Below, one piece after another: positions 1 through 6,082 of a stretch of 7,066 bases of DNA. The DNA comes from Candidatus Stahliibacteriota bacterium. Its GTDB lineage: Bacteria; Hydrothermota; Tepidihabitantia; SM23-42. The stretch covers positions 1-7,066 of the forward strand of contig SOIY01000239.1 in assembly GCA_004376785.1 (NCBI GenBank), written 5' to 3'. A program made the translations under genes and the position numbers. The notes beneath the pieces are model-generated. The model did not search any database. It saw only the letters and a list, made by a program, of their open reading frames with translations, and was not told where the DNA came from. Every line of letters begins with the position of its first letter. Positions within the stretch are counted from its first letter, which is position 1.

Positions 1-5
1 ATTTG

Positions 6-479
6 TCATTCACAATCTGAAATCTGAAATTTACAATTTGCAATTAAATGTTTTATGTCTTTAATCATATTCTTATAATGACTTCCCTTCCAGTATACCT
101 TCTGGCATTGTGGGCATAATGCAAACTCATTGAAATTTTTGTAAGTAAAATAGGGGACTTTATCTCTCACAGATTCTTTGCTAACAGATTTTAGCATATA
201 ATTACATTCAATACAGCGAGAGAATAGTTGAATCTTATTTTGTAAATTATATTGTTTAATGACCTTTTTAAGTTGTGTTACTGAATTTGATGTCTGGATG
301 AAAAAAATGTCATTCTTTTCGCGCAGGTGTGTGTTTCTGGTAAGAATTATTCGATTCTGCTTCCTTGCCTCAAGTAGTATTGCCATACCCTGGTTTGAAT
401 ATAATGTATCTATGCCGCAAATTCTTAGATTTTTGCACAATTTACCTAACATACCATCACAAATAAATTTTGTTGCCAT
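6..479 (-). CDS. Mut7-C RNase domain protein (PIN-like, zinc-ribbon C-terminus)
   Basis: A 157-residue protein matching the Mut7-C RNAse family (old name DUF82), a PIN-like nuclease fold named after the C-terminus of the Mut7 exonuclease. The N-terminus has the family signature ICDGMLGKLCKNLRICGIDT (residues 6-25), with Asp8 the likely first metal ligand. ILTRN follows at 45-49. Two Cys pairs, C89/C92 (CIEC) and C122/C125 (CPQC), form the usual zinc-binding half, followed by VYWKGSH (128-134), a strong family signature. Substrate and cellular role are unknown for most members; an RNase role is a family inference. The ATG lies 3 bases after the holB stop, with no Shine-Dalgarno visible, so translation is probably coupled to holB. 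The last ~11 residues come from a heptad repeat tract and look like a non-conserved tail. Family call is firm; function is not. Confidence 0.85.
   Translation of the reverse strand: MATKFICDGMLGKLCKNLRICGIDTLYSNQGMAILLEARKQNRIILTRNTHLREKNDIFFIQTSNSVTQLKKVIKQYNLQNKIQLFSRCIECNYMLKSVSKESVRDKVPYFTYKNFNEFALCPQCQKVYWKGSHYKNMIKDIKHLIANCKFQISDCE
14..45. repeat. Degenerate 7-base tandem repeat at the 3' end of the Mut7-C gene
   Basis: Four consecutive heptads on the plus strand, AATCTGA, AATCTGA, AATTTAC, AATTTGC, then a partial AATT, fit the pattern AATYTRM. The first two copies are identical. The tract lies inside the coding region, just before the stop codon of the Mut7-C gene, and encodes its last residues. 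It resembles the short AT-rich repeats found between genes in many uncultured bacteria. Its function is unknown. Confidence 0.6.
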
Positions 480-482
480 AAA

Positions 483-1430
483 TTACGGTAGTTTTGTTAA
501 GAGATTAAATAAAAGCAAAAGCCGGTTAGGATTTTGTTCGAGCATATTAATATTGTTGTTCAGCATAGCCAATGTACTAATAATTTTCTCCATTGAGATA
601 TTGTTTGCTTTCTTATTTACTACATCATCAAAACTAGATTCGATTGCTATATCAAGTTTCTTGTAAAAAACAAGTCGATACATGAGAAGTAATGGGTATA
701 GCAGATCAATAATTTTTTTTCTTTCGTACTCTCTGGCTGTTACAGCAGCTGTTCCTGTATCCAGAGGGCAGTTTTTGAAAACATCAGATGCTTGACTCAC
801 TAAGTTATGTTCCTGCAGGATTAATATCTCTCCAGGACTGCCGAGTAGAAATTCATCATTATGCTCGAATATAATATTTTTGATCTGTTGATTATTTAAA
901 TAATTAAATGGCACTATTTGACATCTTGAACGTATTGTTGGCAATAAAAAGTTAGGTCGCGATGAAGTTAAAATAAAAACTGTGTCTAATGGAGGTTCCT
1001 CTAATGTTTTCAAAAAACAATTTGCAGCCTCTAGGGTCATCCTATCGGCTTCGAGGATCAATACTGCTCTTTTTGATCCTATGCCTGGCATATGAATTAA
1101 TCTTTTGATGACATCCCTTATCTGTTCAATTAAAATTGCTGTTCTGTCTTCTAATTCGACAACAGGATTTTCCGGCAAATAATGTTTTGTGTATTCATAT
1201 ATCTTATCTTCTTTGTCCTTGATCTTTGATGGAATTGGCGCGACAAGAATAAAATTGGGTGAACCAGGTGGGCAATTTAATGTTCTGGCAAAGGCGAAGC
1301 CCAAAAGCCTTTTTCCAACACCCTTTGGACCAATAAACAGGAAATTATAAAGATTCTCCTTTTTTATTGCAGTGCGAACGAATCTCTTTGCTGTTTTCTG
1401 TCCAACAATTTCATCAAAATAATCAGGCAC
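483..1430 (-). CDS. holB: DNA polymerase III delta' subunit (clamp-loader AAA+ protein)
   Basis: A 315-residue AAA+ protein of the delta'/gamma-tau clamp-loader family, part of the complex that loads the beta sliding clamp during replication. It opens with FDEIVGQ (5-11), typical of the family. A Walker A-like GPKGVGKR spans 34-41, a Walker B-like strand LILEADR 124-130, LEEPP 143-147, a sensor 1-like TSS 155-157, and the SRC motif 168-170. The residue after the P-loop lysine is Arg41 instead of Ser/Thr, and the four-Cys zinc module of DnaX and E. coli HolB is absent. Both suggest the non-hydrolysing delta' rather than DnaX, and the length (E. coli HolB is 334) agrees. The start is GTG at 1430, with a near-consensus promoter whose -10 box ends 5 bases upstream and no Shine-Dalgarno. 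The Mut7-C gene follows after 3 bases. Confidence 0.88.
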   Translation of the reverse strand: MPDYFDEIVGQKTAKRFVRTAIKKENLYNFLFIGPKGVGKRLLGFAFARTLNCPPGSPNFILVAPIPSKIKDKEDKIYEYTKHYLPENPVVELEDRTAILIEQIRDVIKRLIHMPGIGSKRAVLILEADRMTLEAANCFLKTLEEPPLDTVFILTSSRPNFLLPTIRSRCQIVPFNYLNNQQIKNIIFEHNDEFLLGSPGEILILQEHNLVSQASDVFKNCPLDTGTAAVTAREYERKKIIDLLYPLLLMYRLVFYKKLDIAIESSFDDVVNKKANNISMEKIISTLAMLNNNINMLEQNPNRLLLLFNLLTKLP

Positions 1431-1435
1431 AGGTT

Positions 1436-1463
1436 ATTATACTGTAAAATTTGTAATGGTCAA
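1436..1463 (-). promoter_or_regulatory. Predicted sigma70-type promoter of holB, probably leaderless
   Basis: On the minus strand, TTGACC (1463-1458) is separated by 16 bases from a perfect TATAAT (1441-1436). Five bases later comes the GTG of holB (1430-1428). A start 6-7 bases after the -10 box would put the mRNA 5' end on or next to the start codon. The -35 box contains the TGA stop codon of hflX. Prediction only. Confidence 0.65.
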
Positions 1464-2575
1464 GTGTTCCTAAAAAAATATTTTTTTAAACAATCCTTCA
1501 ATGTGTTAAGACCCATCTTTTCTTTTGCGGAAATAAAAATTGCTTTTTGGTATTTATTTTTAAATCTAATTTTTTCGTCTTCAAATAATCGGTCAATCTT
1601 ATTAAAAACTAAAATTTTAGGCGTTCTGTGTGCTTCGATCTCTTCTAATACATTATCAACGGTGATGATTTTCGAATCCAAATCCTCAGCTGTCGAATCA
1701 ATTATATGGATTAAAATATCGGCTTCTAACACCTCGGCTAAAGTTGCATGGAAAGATGCTATAAGATTATGAGGAAGATTTTTTAAGAATCCAACTGTAT
1801 CGCTTATCAACATCTTATATTTTGGTGGCACAAAAAGAATTGAGGTATTCGAATCTAAGGTCGAAAACAGATAGTTAGAGGTTATTAATTTTGTTTTAGT
1901 CAAAGCGTTGACCAAAGATGATTTTCCCGCATTTGTATAGCCAACAACAGCAATTTTTGGTATGTTTTTTCTTCCCTTGCGCTGAATCCTTTTAGTTTGT
2001 TCAACCTTCTTCATTGACTTTTTCAATGTTGAAATACGTTGCTTAATCCTTCGACGGTCTACTTCTAATTTTTTTTCACCAGGTCCTCTTGTACCAATAC
2101 CTCCCCCTAACCTTGAGAATTCTGCACGTGCCCCAACAAGTCTTGGCAACTGGTATTCAAGTTGCGCTAATTCTACCTGTGTTTTTGCTTCTTTTGTTCT
2201 TGCGTGTTTTGAAAATATATCAAGAATCAACATTGTTCTGTCGATTATACGAACACCAGTGATCTTCTCAATATTTCTTATCTGCGCTGCAGATAATTCA
2301 ATATCAAAGATTATAAGATCTATATTGAAACTTCGACTTATCTGAGCCAATTCCTTTGATTTCCCAATTCCTATTAAAGTCGCTGGATCAAACCGTTTTC
2401 TAATTTGAATAAAATTTTCAATCACTTCACCGCCAGCAGTTATGGTCAAATTGGCGAGTTCTTCAAGCGATTGAACAATCTGCCAGCGCTCTTTTTTTGA
2501 ATCTGACACCCCGACGAGTAAAACTTTCTCTTTTTTGTCGTTAGCTGATTGAGAAATGGTTTGTTTACCTTTCAA
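1460..2575 (-). CDS. hflX: Ribosome-associated GTPase HflX
   Basis: A 371-residue HflX-family GTPase, which binds the 50S subunit and in studied bacteria splits or rescues stalled ribosomes under stress. The N-terminal HflX domain (about 16-130) is followed by a helical linker carrying the family hallmark RLGGGIGTRGPGEKKLE (155-171). The G domain then shows GYTNAGKSS (G1, 212-220), Thr239 in FSTLD (G2), DTVG (G3, 259-262), NKID (G4, 325-328) and a SAK motif (G5) near the C-terminus. Length is close to that of short HflX forms (E. coli has 426). The start is a TTG whose last two bases are shared with the TGA of the upstream gene (overlap TTGA). No ATG or GTG fits before the conserved LLVGV strand, and only a weak purine stretch precedes it, so translational coupling is likely. 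Confidence 0.95.
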   Translation of the reverse strand: MKGKQTISQSANDKKEKVLLVGVSDSKKERWQIVQSLEELANLTITAGGEVIENFIQIRKRFDPATLIGIGKSKELAQISRSFNIDLIIFDIELSAAQIRNIEKITGVRIIDRTMLILDIFSKHARTKEAKTQVELAQLEYQLPRLVGARAEFSRLGGGIGTRGPGEKKLEVDRRRIKQRISTLKKSMKKVEQTKRIQRKGRKNIPKIAVVGYTNAGKSSLVNALTKTKLITSNYLFSTLDSNTSILFVPPKYKMLISDTVGFLKNLPHNLIASFHATLAEVLEADILIHIIDSTAEDLDSKIITVDNVLEEIEAHRTPKILVFNKIDRLFEDEKIRFKNKYQKAIFISAKEKMGLNTLKDCLKKYFFRNT

Positions 2576-3153
2576 TTCTTCAAAGATTTTTTATGCGTAT
2601 AGATAATTCGTTGTATCATTGTCTGGATGGTTCCAATGCTCAGAATAACGAGCACGTATACCATGAGATTTGGTCCTAAGAATGAACCAATTATAAGTAA
2701 TAGAAAGCGGTTAAAACGTTCGAAAATACCTACCTGTGGAGAAATCCCAAGACTCTCTCCCTTTGCCCTTGTATAGCTGACCATCATAGATCCAAATAGG
2801 GCAAGAAATATCCAGAATAGAACATAATTTGCTGTATTAAAATAATAGCAGAATAACCCGAGATATACTATAAACTCGTTAATACGATCAACCGTTGAAT
2901 CTAAAAAACCACCAGTTTTAGTTACTCGATTTGTCTGTCGGGCAACTTCGCCATCAAATGTATCAAATATACCACAGAGGAAAAGAAAGATTGCGCCAGC
3001 CCAGAAAGTGCCTTTCCAATAAAACAGAAAAGATATTATTGCCAAAAGAAGACTGAAGATAGTTATTACATTAGGATGAATCCCTGATCGTACCAGTACT
3101 CTGACAATAGGTTTAACAAAAAGCTTTCGTCCAATTTTTTTAATCTGATTCAT
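2572..3153 (-). CDS. CDP-alcohol phosphatidyltransferase family membrane protein
   Basis: A 193-residue integral membrane enzyme that transfers a phosphatidyl (or other CDP-activated) group from a CDP-linked lipid to an alcohol acceptor at the cytoplasmic membrane. The full family motif DxxDGxxARx8GxxxDxxxD is present: D64, D67, G68, A71, R72, G81, D85 and D89, with the last Asp as catalytic base. Hydrophobic segments lie at about 28-46, 49-63, 92-125 and 149-172. After the motif it reads LDSTVDR, not the LDP.ADK typical of PgsA. LDS/LDA followed by DR is more like archaetidylinositol- or phosphatidylinositol-phosphate synthases, so the acceptor is uncertain and I give no symbol. The ATG has a good Shine-Dalgarno and lies inside the 3' end of rsmI (14-base overlap). 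The stop overlaps the hflX start by 4 bases. Confidence 0.88.
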   Translation of the reverse strand: MNQIKKIGRKLFVKPIVRVLVRSGIHPNVITIFSLLLAIISFLFYWKGTFWAGAIFLFLCGIFDTFDGEVARQTNRVTKTGGFLDSTVDRINEFIVYLGLFCYYFNTANYVLFWIFLALFGSMMVSYTRAKGESLGISPQVGIFERFNRFLLLIIGSFLGPNLMVYVLVILSIGTIQTMIQRIIYTHKKSLKN

Positions 3154-3811
3154 TGCTTCCTTCCAGTACTATTGTGAATTCACCTTTTTTACTCTTAATA
3201 TTATCTATGACTTCACTTATTTTACCCCGGTAAATTTCTTCATACAATTTTGTTAATTCTCGACATAGTGCAACCCTTCGATCACCAATTATTTCCAGTA
3301 TTTCTTTCAGTAATCTCTGGATCCGTTCAGGCGATTCAAATATGACCACAGTCCTTTTTTCATTCTTCAATGATTCTAATAATCTTTTACGACGACCTTC
3401 TTTTTTTGGCAGAAAACCTTCAAATATAAAGCTGTTTACGGGTAATCCAGATACAGCTAAAGCCGTAATAACTGCTGAGGCCCCTGGTATAGAATAAACT
3501 TCTATTTTCTTATTTACAGATTCTCTAACAAGCAGAAAACCTGGGTCAGAAACAAGAGGGGTTCCTGCATTGCTAATTAGGGCAATATCCTTTTTTTCCT
3601 TTAGTAGAGAAATAAGTTTGGGTAATCTCTTCCTTGCATTGTGCTCATGATAAGAGATGAGTTTCTTATTGAGATTATATCTTTTGAGAAGAATAGTAGC
3701 ACGTCTGGTATCCTCACAAGCAATAAAATCTACGCTTTGCAGTACTTTAATTGCCCTTAATGTTATATCTTCCAAATTCCCAATCGGGGTTCCTACAATA
3801 TAAAGGGGCAT
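3140..3811 (-). CDS. rsmI: 16S rRNA (cytidine1402-2'-O)-methyltransferase
   Basis: A 223-residue tetrapyrrole-methylase-fold enzyme that methylates the 2'-O of C1402 in 16S rRNA using S-adenosylmethionine, in the decoding centre of the 30S subunit. The family blocks are all here: YIVGTPIGNLEDITLRA (4-20), ACEDTR (31-36), SYHEHN (53-58), LISNAGTPLVSDPG (78-91) and IPGASAVITAL (108-118). It is about 60 residues shorter than E. coli RsmI (286) and ends just after the GEFTIVLEG strand, so the C-terminal extension of longer members is missing. Short forms like this are common, and I see no sign of truncation by mutation. The ATG overlaps the upstream stop by one base (TAATG) with no Shine-Dalgarno, so translation is probably coupled. 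The 3' end overlaps the phosphatidyltransferase gene by 14 bases. Confidence 0.95.
   Translation of the reverse strand: MPLYIVGTPIGNLEDITLRAIKVLQSVDFIACEDTRRATILLKRYNLNKKLISYHEHNARKRLPKLISLLKEKKDIALISNAGTPLVSDPGFLLVRESVNKKIEVYSIPGASAVITALAVSGLPVNSFIFEGFLPKKEGRRKRLLESLKNEKRTVVIFESPERIQRLLKEILEIIGDRRVALCRELTKLYEEIYRGKISEVIDNIKSKKGEFTIVLEGSNESD
3158..3164 (-). promoter_or_regulatory. Ribosome binding site of the CDP-alcohol phosphatidyltransferase
   Basis: On the minus strand GGAAGGA lies 4 bases before the ATG at 3153, inside the rsmI coding region. It supports this start, although the two genes overlap by 14 bases, and shows that the organism uses Shine-Dalgarno starts inside the array. Confidence 0.7.
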
Positions 3812-4764
3812 TAAACTTTTAATTTGGTATAGTCAAAGAAGTGCAATGATTTTAAGGCGAAACGATAATCATTCAGTACTTTCTTTGCAATTACTGTACT
3901 CTCTTTTCCTAAAAAGGTCGAAAATGATTCATGTATCAGGTCGAACCATCTTGCCATACCTTGAGCGAACAATCTTGGTTCGACTACCATTGTTCCGGTA
4001 ATGCTTCTGTCTGATTCAATTACGAATTGCTCAATGAAAGGAAATTCTTTCTGAACAGTCGACTTTGAACTTATAAATGTCCTTAAAACCAGAACATCAC
4101 CAATTGGATGGGCATAACTTTTTAGTAACGAAGAGAAAATGTTACAGAACATATTAACTTGTGCAGGTGTTGTTTGTATGATTGTAGTATATTCAACACG
4201 ATCAAAAATCGAAATATCAAGGTTCGGCTTAGATATAAAGCTAATTATCTCATCACCTGTCAATTTTTTAGCACTACCAGCAACATAACAGCCTGTTATG
4301 TTACCTTCATGAAAATGAATAAATGATTCTCCAATCCCCGATTTTACCCAGATGAAGCCATTGAATCCTGTGGTTTTTAATTTATCTATGAATATTTTCG
4401 GTTGCAGTGTAGAAAAACTAACATTTGCTTTTATCGGTTTATGAGTAATCGAGGTAATAATTAAATTGAGAAGTATTTCATCAGTAGCATATTCTGATAT
4501 AAATCCAGGGAGCGTACTCTTTTTTGCCTTCTCAACAACCTCACTAATGGATACGATTTTACGTTCTTTTTGACTTACTCTTGCCGCATTAAATGGCTCT
4601 CCTTGCCTCAAAAATATCAACTCCACCACATCATGGTAAACTATTGATATATATCCAGAAATACGATGTGCCCGTTCTCTTTTAGAGGCGCTCAAGACAT
4701 TTTCTAAATTAATAAACTCTAATTGAGTGTTTTCTAATAATAGTTTTCCTCTCGGAAACTTCAC
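3811..4764 (-). CDS. Protein with two DUF4388/PATAN-like modules, function unknown
   Basis: A 317-residue soluble protein that I do not recognise as a named gene. Residues 5-62 look like a DUF4388 (PATAN-type) module: GKLLLENTQLEFINLENVL at the start, then SGYISI (36-41), a strand, and LIFLRQGEPFNAARV (49-63), where a G-E/D-turn-A pattern is typical. A second, weaker copy is visible at 120-161, with FNGFIWV then SFIHFHEGNITGCYV (147-161). Residues 200-317 are mainly helical with an invariant-looking LGKES loop (285-289) and match nothing I know. DUF4388 proteins often accompany two-component, GTPase or motility signalling, but nothing nearby shows that here. The start is GTG at 4764. The module begins directly after it, so no later start is likely. 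No Shine-Dalgarno is seen. It is first in the array and its stop overlaps the rsmI start by one base. Confidence 0.7.
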   Translation of the reverse strand: MKFPRGKLLLENTQLEFINLENVLSASKRERAHRISGYISIVYHDVVELIFLRQGEPFNAARVSQKERKIVSISEVVEKAKKSTLPGFISEYATDEILLNLIITSITHKPIKANVSFSTLQPKIFIDKLKTTGFNGFIWVKSGIGESFIHFHEGNITGCYVAGSAKKLTGDEIISFISKPNLDISIFDRVEYTTIIQTTPAQVNMFCNIFSSLLKSYAHPIGDVLVLRTFISSKSTVQKEFPFIEQFVIESDRSITGTMVVEPRLFAQGMARWFDLIHESFSTFLGKESTVIAKKVLNDYRFALKSLHFFDYTKLKV

Positions 4765-4769
4765 AATTT

Positions 4770-4797
4770 ATATTACTGTAAATTTAAAAAAAGTCAA
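4770..4797 (-). promoter_or_regulatory. Predicted promoter of the leftward operon, probably leaderless
   Basis: On the minus strand, TTGACT (4797-4792), a 16-base spacer and TAATAT (4775-4770; fits TAnnnT) are followed after 5 bases by the GTG start at 4764. This is the same geometry as the holB promoter, and both spacers end in TTTACAG. An overlapping TATAAA (4772-4767) fits the consensus better, but it needs a 19-base spacer and would start transcription inside the gene. Confidence 0.5.
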
Positions 4798-4820
4798 TAC
4801 CAGAGAATTAAAAAAGTATC

Positions 4821-4849
4821 TTGACTGAATTACATTTCTGCCTTATAAT
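4821..4849 (+). promoter_or_regulatory. Near-consensus sigma70-type promoter of iscS
   Basis: TTGACT (4821-4826), exactly 17 bases of spacer, and a perfect TATAAT (4844-4849). Transcription would begin at about 4856, leaving a leader of some 16 bases that contains the ribosome binding site. The TTG of this -35 box also opens the reading frame of iscS, which could mislead an automatic start call. Confidence 0.8.
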
Positions 4850-4857
4850 AAAGCCTG

Positions 4858-4863
4858 AAGGAG
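4858..4863 (+). promoter_or_regulatory. Ribosome binding site deciding the iscS start
   Basis: AAGGAG lies 8 bases before the ATG at 4872, a textbook position. It selects this ATG over the in-frame TTG at 4821, which has no Shine-Dalgarno and sits upstream of the predicted transcript start. Confidence 0.85.
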
Positions 4864-4871
4864 AAGAAGAT

Positions 4872-6035
4872 ATGAAAAAAATATACCTGGATTATGCAGC
4901 AACAACACCCATGCATCCTGCGGTTTCAAAGGTAATGCAGAGGTATTTTTCTGAGGATTTTGGAAACCCATTGAGTTTGCATTCAATTGGTCAGGAAGCA
5001 AGAAATGCAGTGGAACAGGCAAGGAGTGAAGTGGCAAATGCCCTTGGTGCGAACCCGGAAGAGATAATCTTTACTTCTGGAGGTACTGAATCTGACAATT
5101 TTGCCATTAAGGGTGTTGCTCATGCAATGAAAAATAAAGGATATCATATTATTACTTCAAAGATTGAACATCACGCAGTACTCGAACCCTGCCATTTTTT
5201 ACAAAAGAGTGGTTTTAATGTTACATTTTTGCCGGTTGATAAATATGGAATGGTTGATCCTGATGATGTAAAAAAGGCAATTACGGATAAAACAATCCTG
5301 ATTTCAATAATGCATGCGAATAATGAGATAGGAACAATTGAGCCAATTGAAGAAATTAGCAAAATTTGTAGGGATAAAGAGGTTTATCTACATACAGACG
5401 CAGTCCAATCTTTTGGTTCACTCGATACAAATGTTAATAAGCTGGGTGTTGATTTGCTCTCAATATCTGCTCACAAGTTTTATGGACCAAAGGGTGTTGG
5501 CATTTTATATATTCGGAAAGGGACAAGGATTCTACCACTCATTCATGGTGGTGCACAGGAATGGAATAAACGGGCATCAACCCATAATGTTCCCGGTATA
5601 GTCGGCTTAGGCAAAGCAGCGCAACTTGCTATAAAAGAAAAGGATGAGCGTGTGAAACATTATTCACACCTTAGGGATAAACTTATTAAACTCATTCTTG
5701 ATAATATCGCGGATACTAAGCTGAACGGTCATCCTGAAAAACGCTTGCCCAATAACTGTCACATAATAGTAAAATATGTTGAGGGTGAATCAATGCTTTT
5801 AAAGCTTGATGCAATAGGAATAGAGGTCGCTACTGGCTCAGCCTGTTCTTCGGGTTCACTTGAACCATCTCATGTTCTTTTATCAATAGGCATATCACCT
5901 GAAGATACTCACGGCTCACTCCGTTTAACTGTAGGTAGATTAACTACAGAACAAGATATAGACTATGTTGGTGAACATCTACCAGAGATTGTGGACGATT
6001 TGCGTAGAATGTCGCCCATAGGCAAAGGCAATTGA
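4872..6035 (+). CDS. iscS: Cysteine desulfurase (group I, IscS/NifS type)
   Basis: A 387-residue PLP enzyme that removes sulfur from L-cysteine, giving alanine and a protein persulfide for Fe-S clusters or tRNA thiolation. It opens with IYLDYAATTPMHPAV (4-18), the usual N-terminus. Key residues are His100 in the EHH motif over the PLP ring, Asn151 (NNEIGT), Asp176 and Gln179 (TDAVQS), the PLP-binding Lys202 in SAHKFYGPKG, and the persulfide Cys325 in TGSACSSGSLEPSHVL, whose ACSSG loop marks group I. Length is close to NifS and B. subtilis YrvO. Earlier in-frame codons back to the TTG at 4821 are rejected, because the promoter and Shine-Dalgarno both point to the ATG at 4872. mnmA follows after 47 bases, suggesting that tRNA thiolation is at least one of its jobs. 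Whether it is iscS, nifS or yrvO in strict orthology cannot be told. Confidence 0.95.
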   Translation: MKKIYLDYAATTPMHPAVSKVMQRYFSEDFGNPLSLHSIGQEARNAVEQARSEVANALGANPEEIIFTSGGTESDNFAIKGVAHAMKNKGYHIITSKIEHHAVLEPCHFLQKSGFNVTFLPVDKYGMVDPDDVKKAITDKTILISIMHANNEIGTIEPIEEISKICRDKEVYLHTDAVQSFGSLDTNVNKLGVDLLSISAHKFYGPKGVGILYIRKGTRILPLIHGGAQEWNKRASTHNVPGIVGLGKAAQLAIKEKDERVKHYSHLRDKLIKLILDNIADTKLNGHPEKRLPNNCHIIVKYVEGESMLLKLDAIGIEVATGSACSSGSLEPSHVLLSIGISPEDTHGSLRLTVGRLTTEQDIDYVGEHLPEIVDDLRRMSPIGKGN

Positions 6036-6038
6036 CAA

Positions 6039-6063
6039 ATACCTAAATGCCTAAAATACCTAA
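6039..6063 (+). repeat. Three copies of an ATRCCTAA octamer between iscS and mnmA
   Basis: ATACCTAA (6039-6046), ATGCCTAA (6047-6054) and ATACCTAA (6056-6063), spaced 8 and 9 bases apart, fill most of the 47-base gap. They lie just upstream of the predicted mnmA -10 element. They could be a spacer repeat or a binding site; the sequence does not decide. Confidence 0.55.
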
Positions 6064-6067
6064 ATTT

Positions 6068-6076
6068 TGGTAGAAT
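6068..6076 (+). promoter_or_regulatory. Predicted extended -10 promoter of mnmA, probably leaderless
   Basis: TGG directly followed by TAGAAT (6071-6076) forms a TGn extended -10 element, which can work without a -35 box. The ATG of mnmA follows after 6 bases, so the transcript would begin at the start codon. No Shine-Dalgarno precedes this ATG. mnmA may also be read from the iscS promoter. Confidence 0.45.
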
Positions 6077-6082
6077 AAATTT

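Noticed and set aside
259..666. Plus-strand open frame of 135 codons across the Mut7-C/holB boundary
   Set aside because: It lies antisense to two clear genes, with no ribosome binding site or recognisable domain.
4767..4772. TATAAA on the minus strand as the -10 box of the leftward operon
   Set aside because: It needs a 19-base spacer to TTGACT and would start transcription inside the coding region; TAATAT three bases upstream gives a better layout, though the choice is not certain.
4821..4871. N-terminal extension of the cysteine desulfurase from a TTG start
   Set aside because: The TTG is part of the -35 box, lies upstream of the predicted transcript start, has no Shine-Dalgarno, and the added residues are foreign to the family.
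6032..6037. Perfect TTGACA -35 box overlapping the iscS stop codon
   Set aside because: No -10-like hexamer lies 15-19 bases downstream, and TAGAAT is 33 bases away, too far to pair with it.
6058..6071. ACCTAAATTTTGGT near-palindrome as a transcription terminator after iscS
   Set aside because: It has no loop, almost no GC and no following T-run, so it cannot form a stable RNA hairpin.
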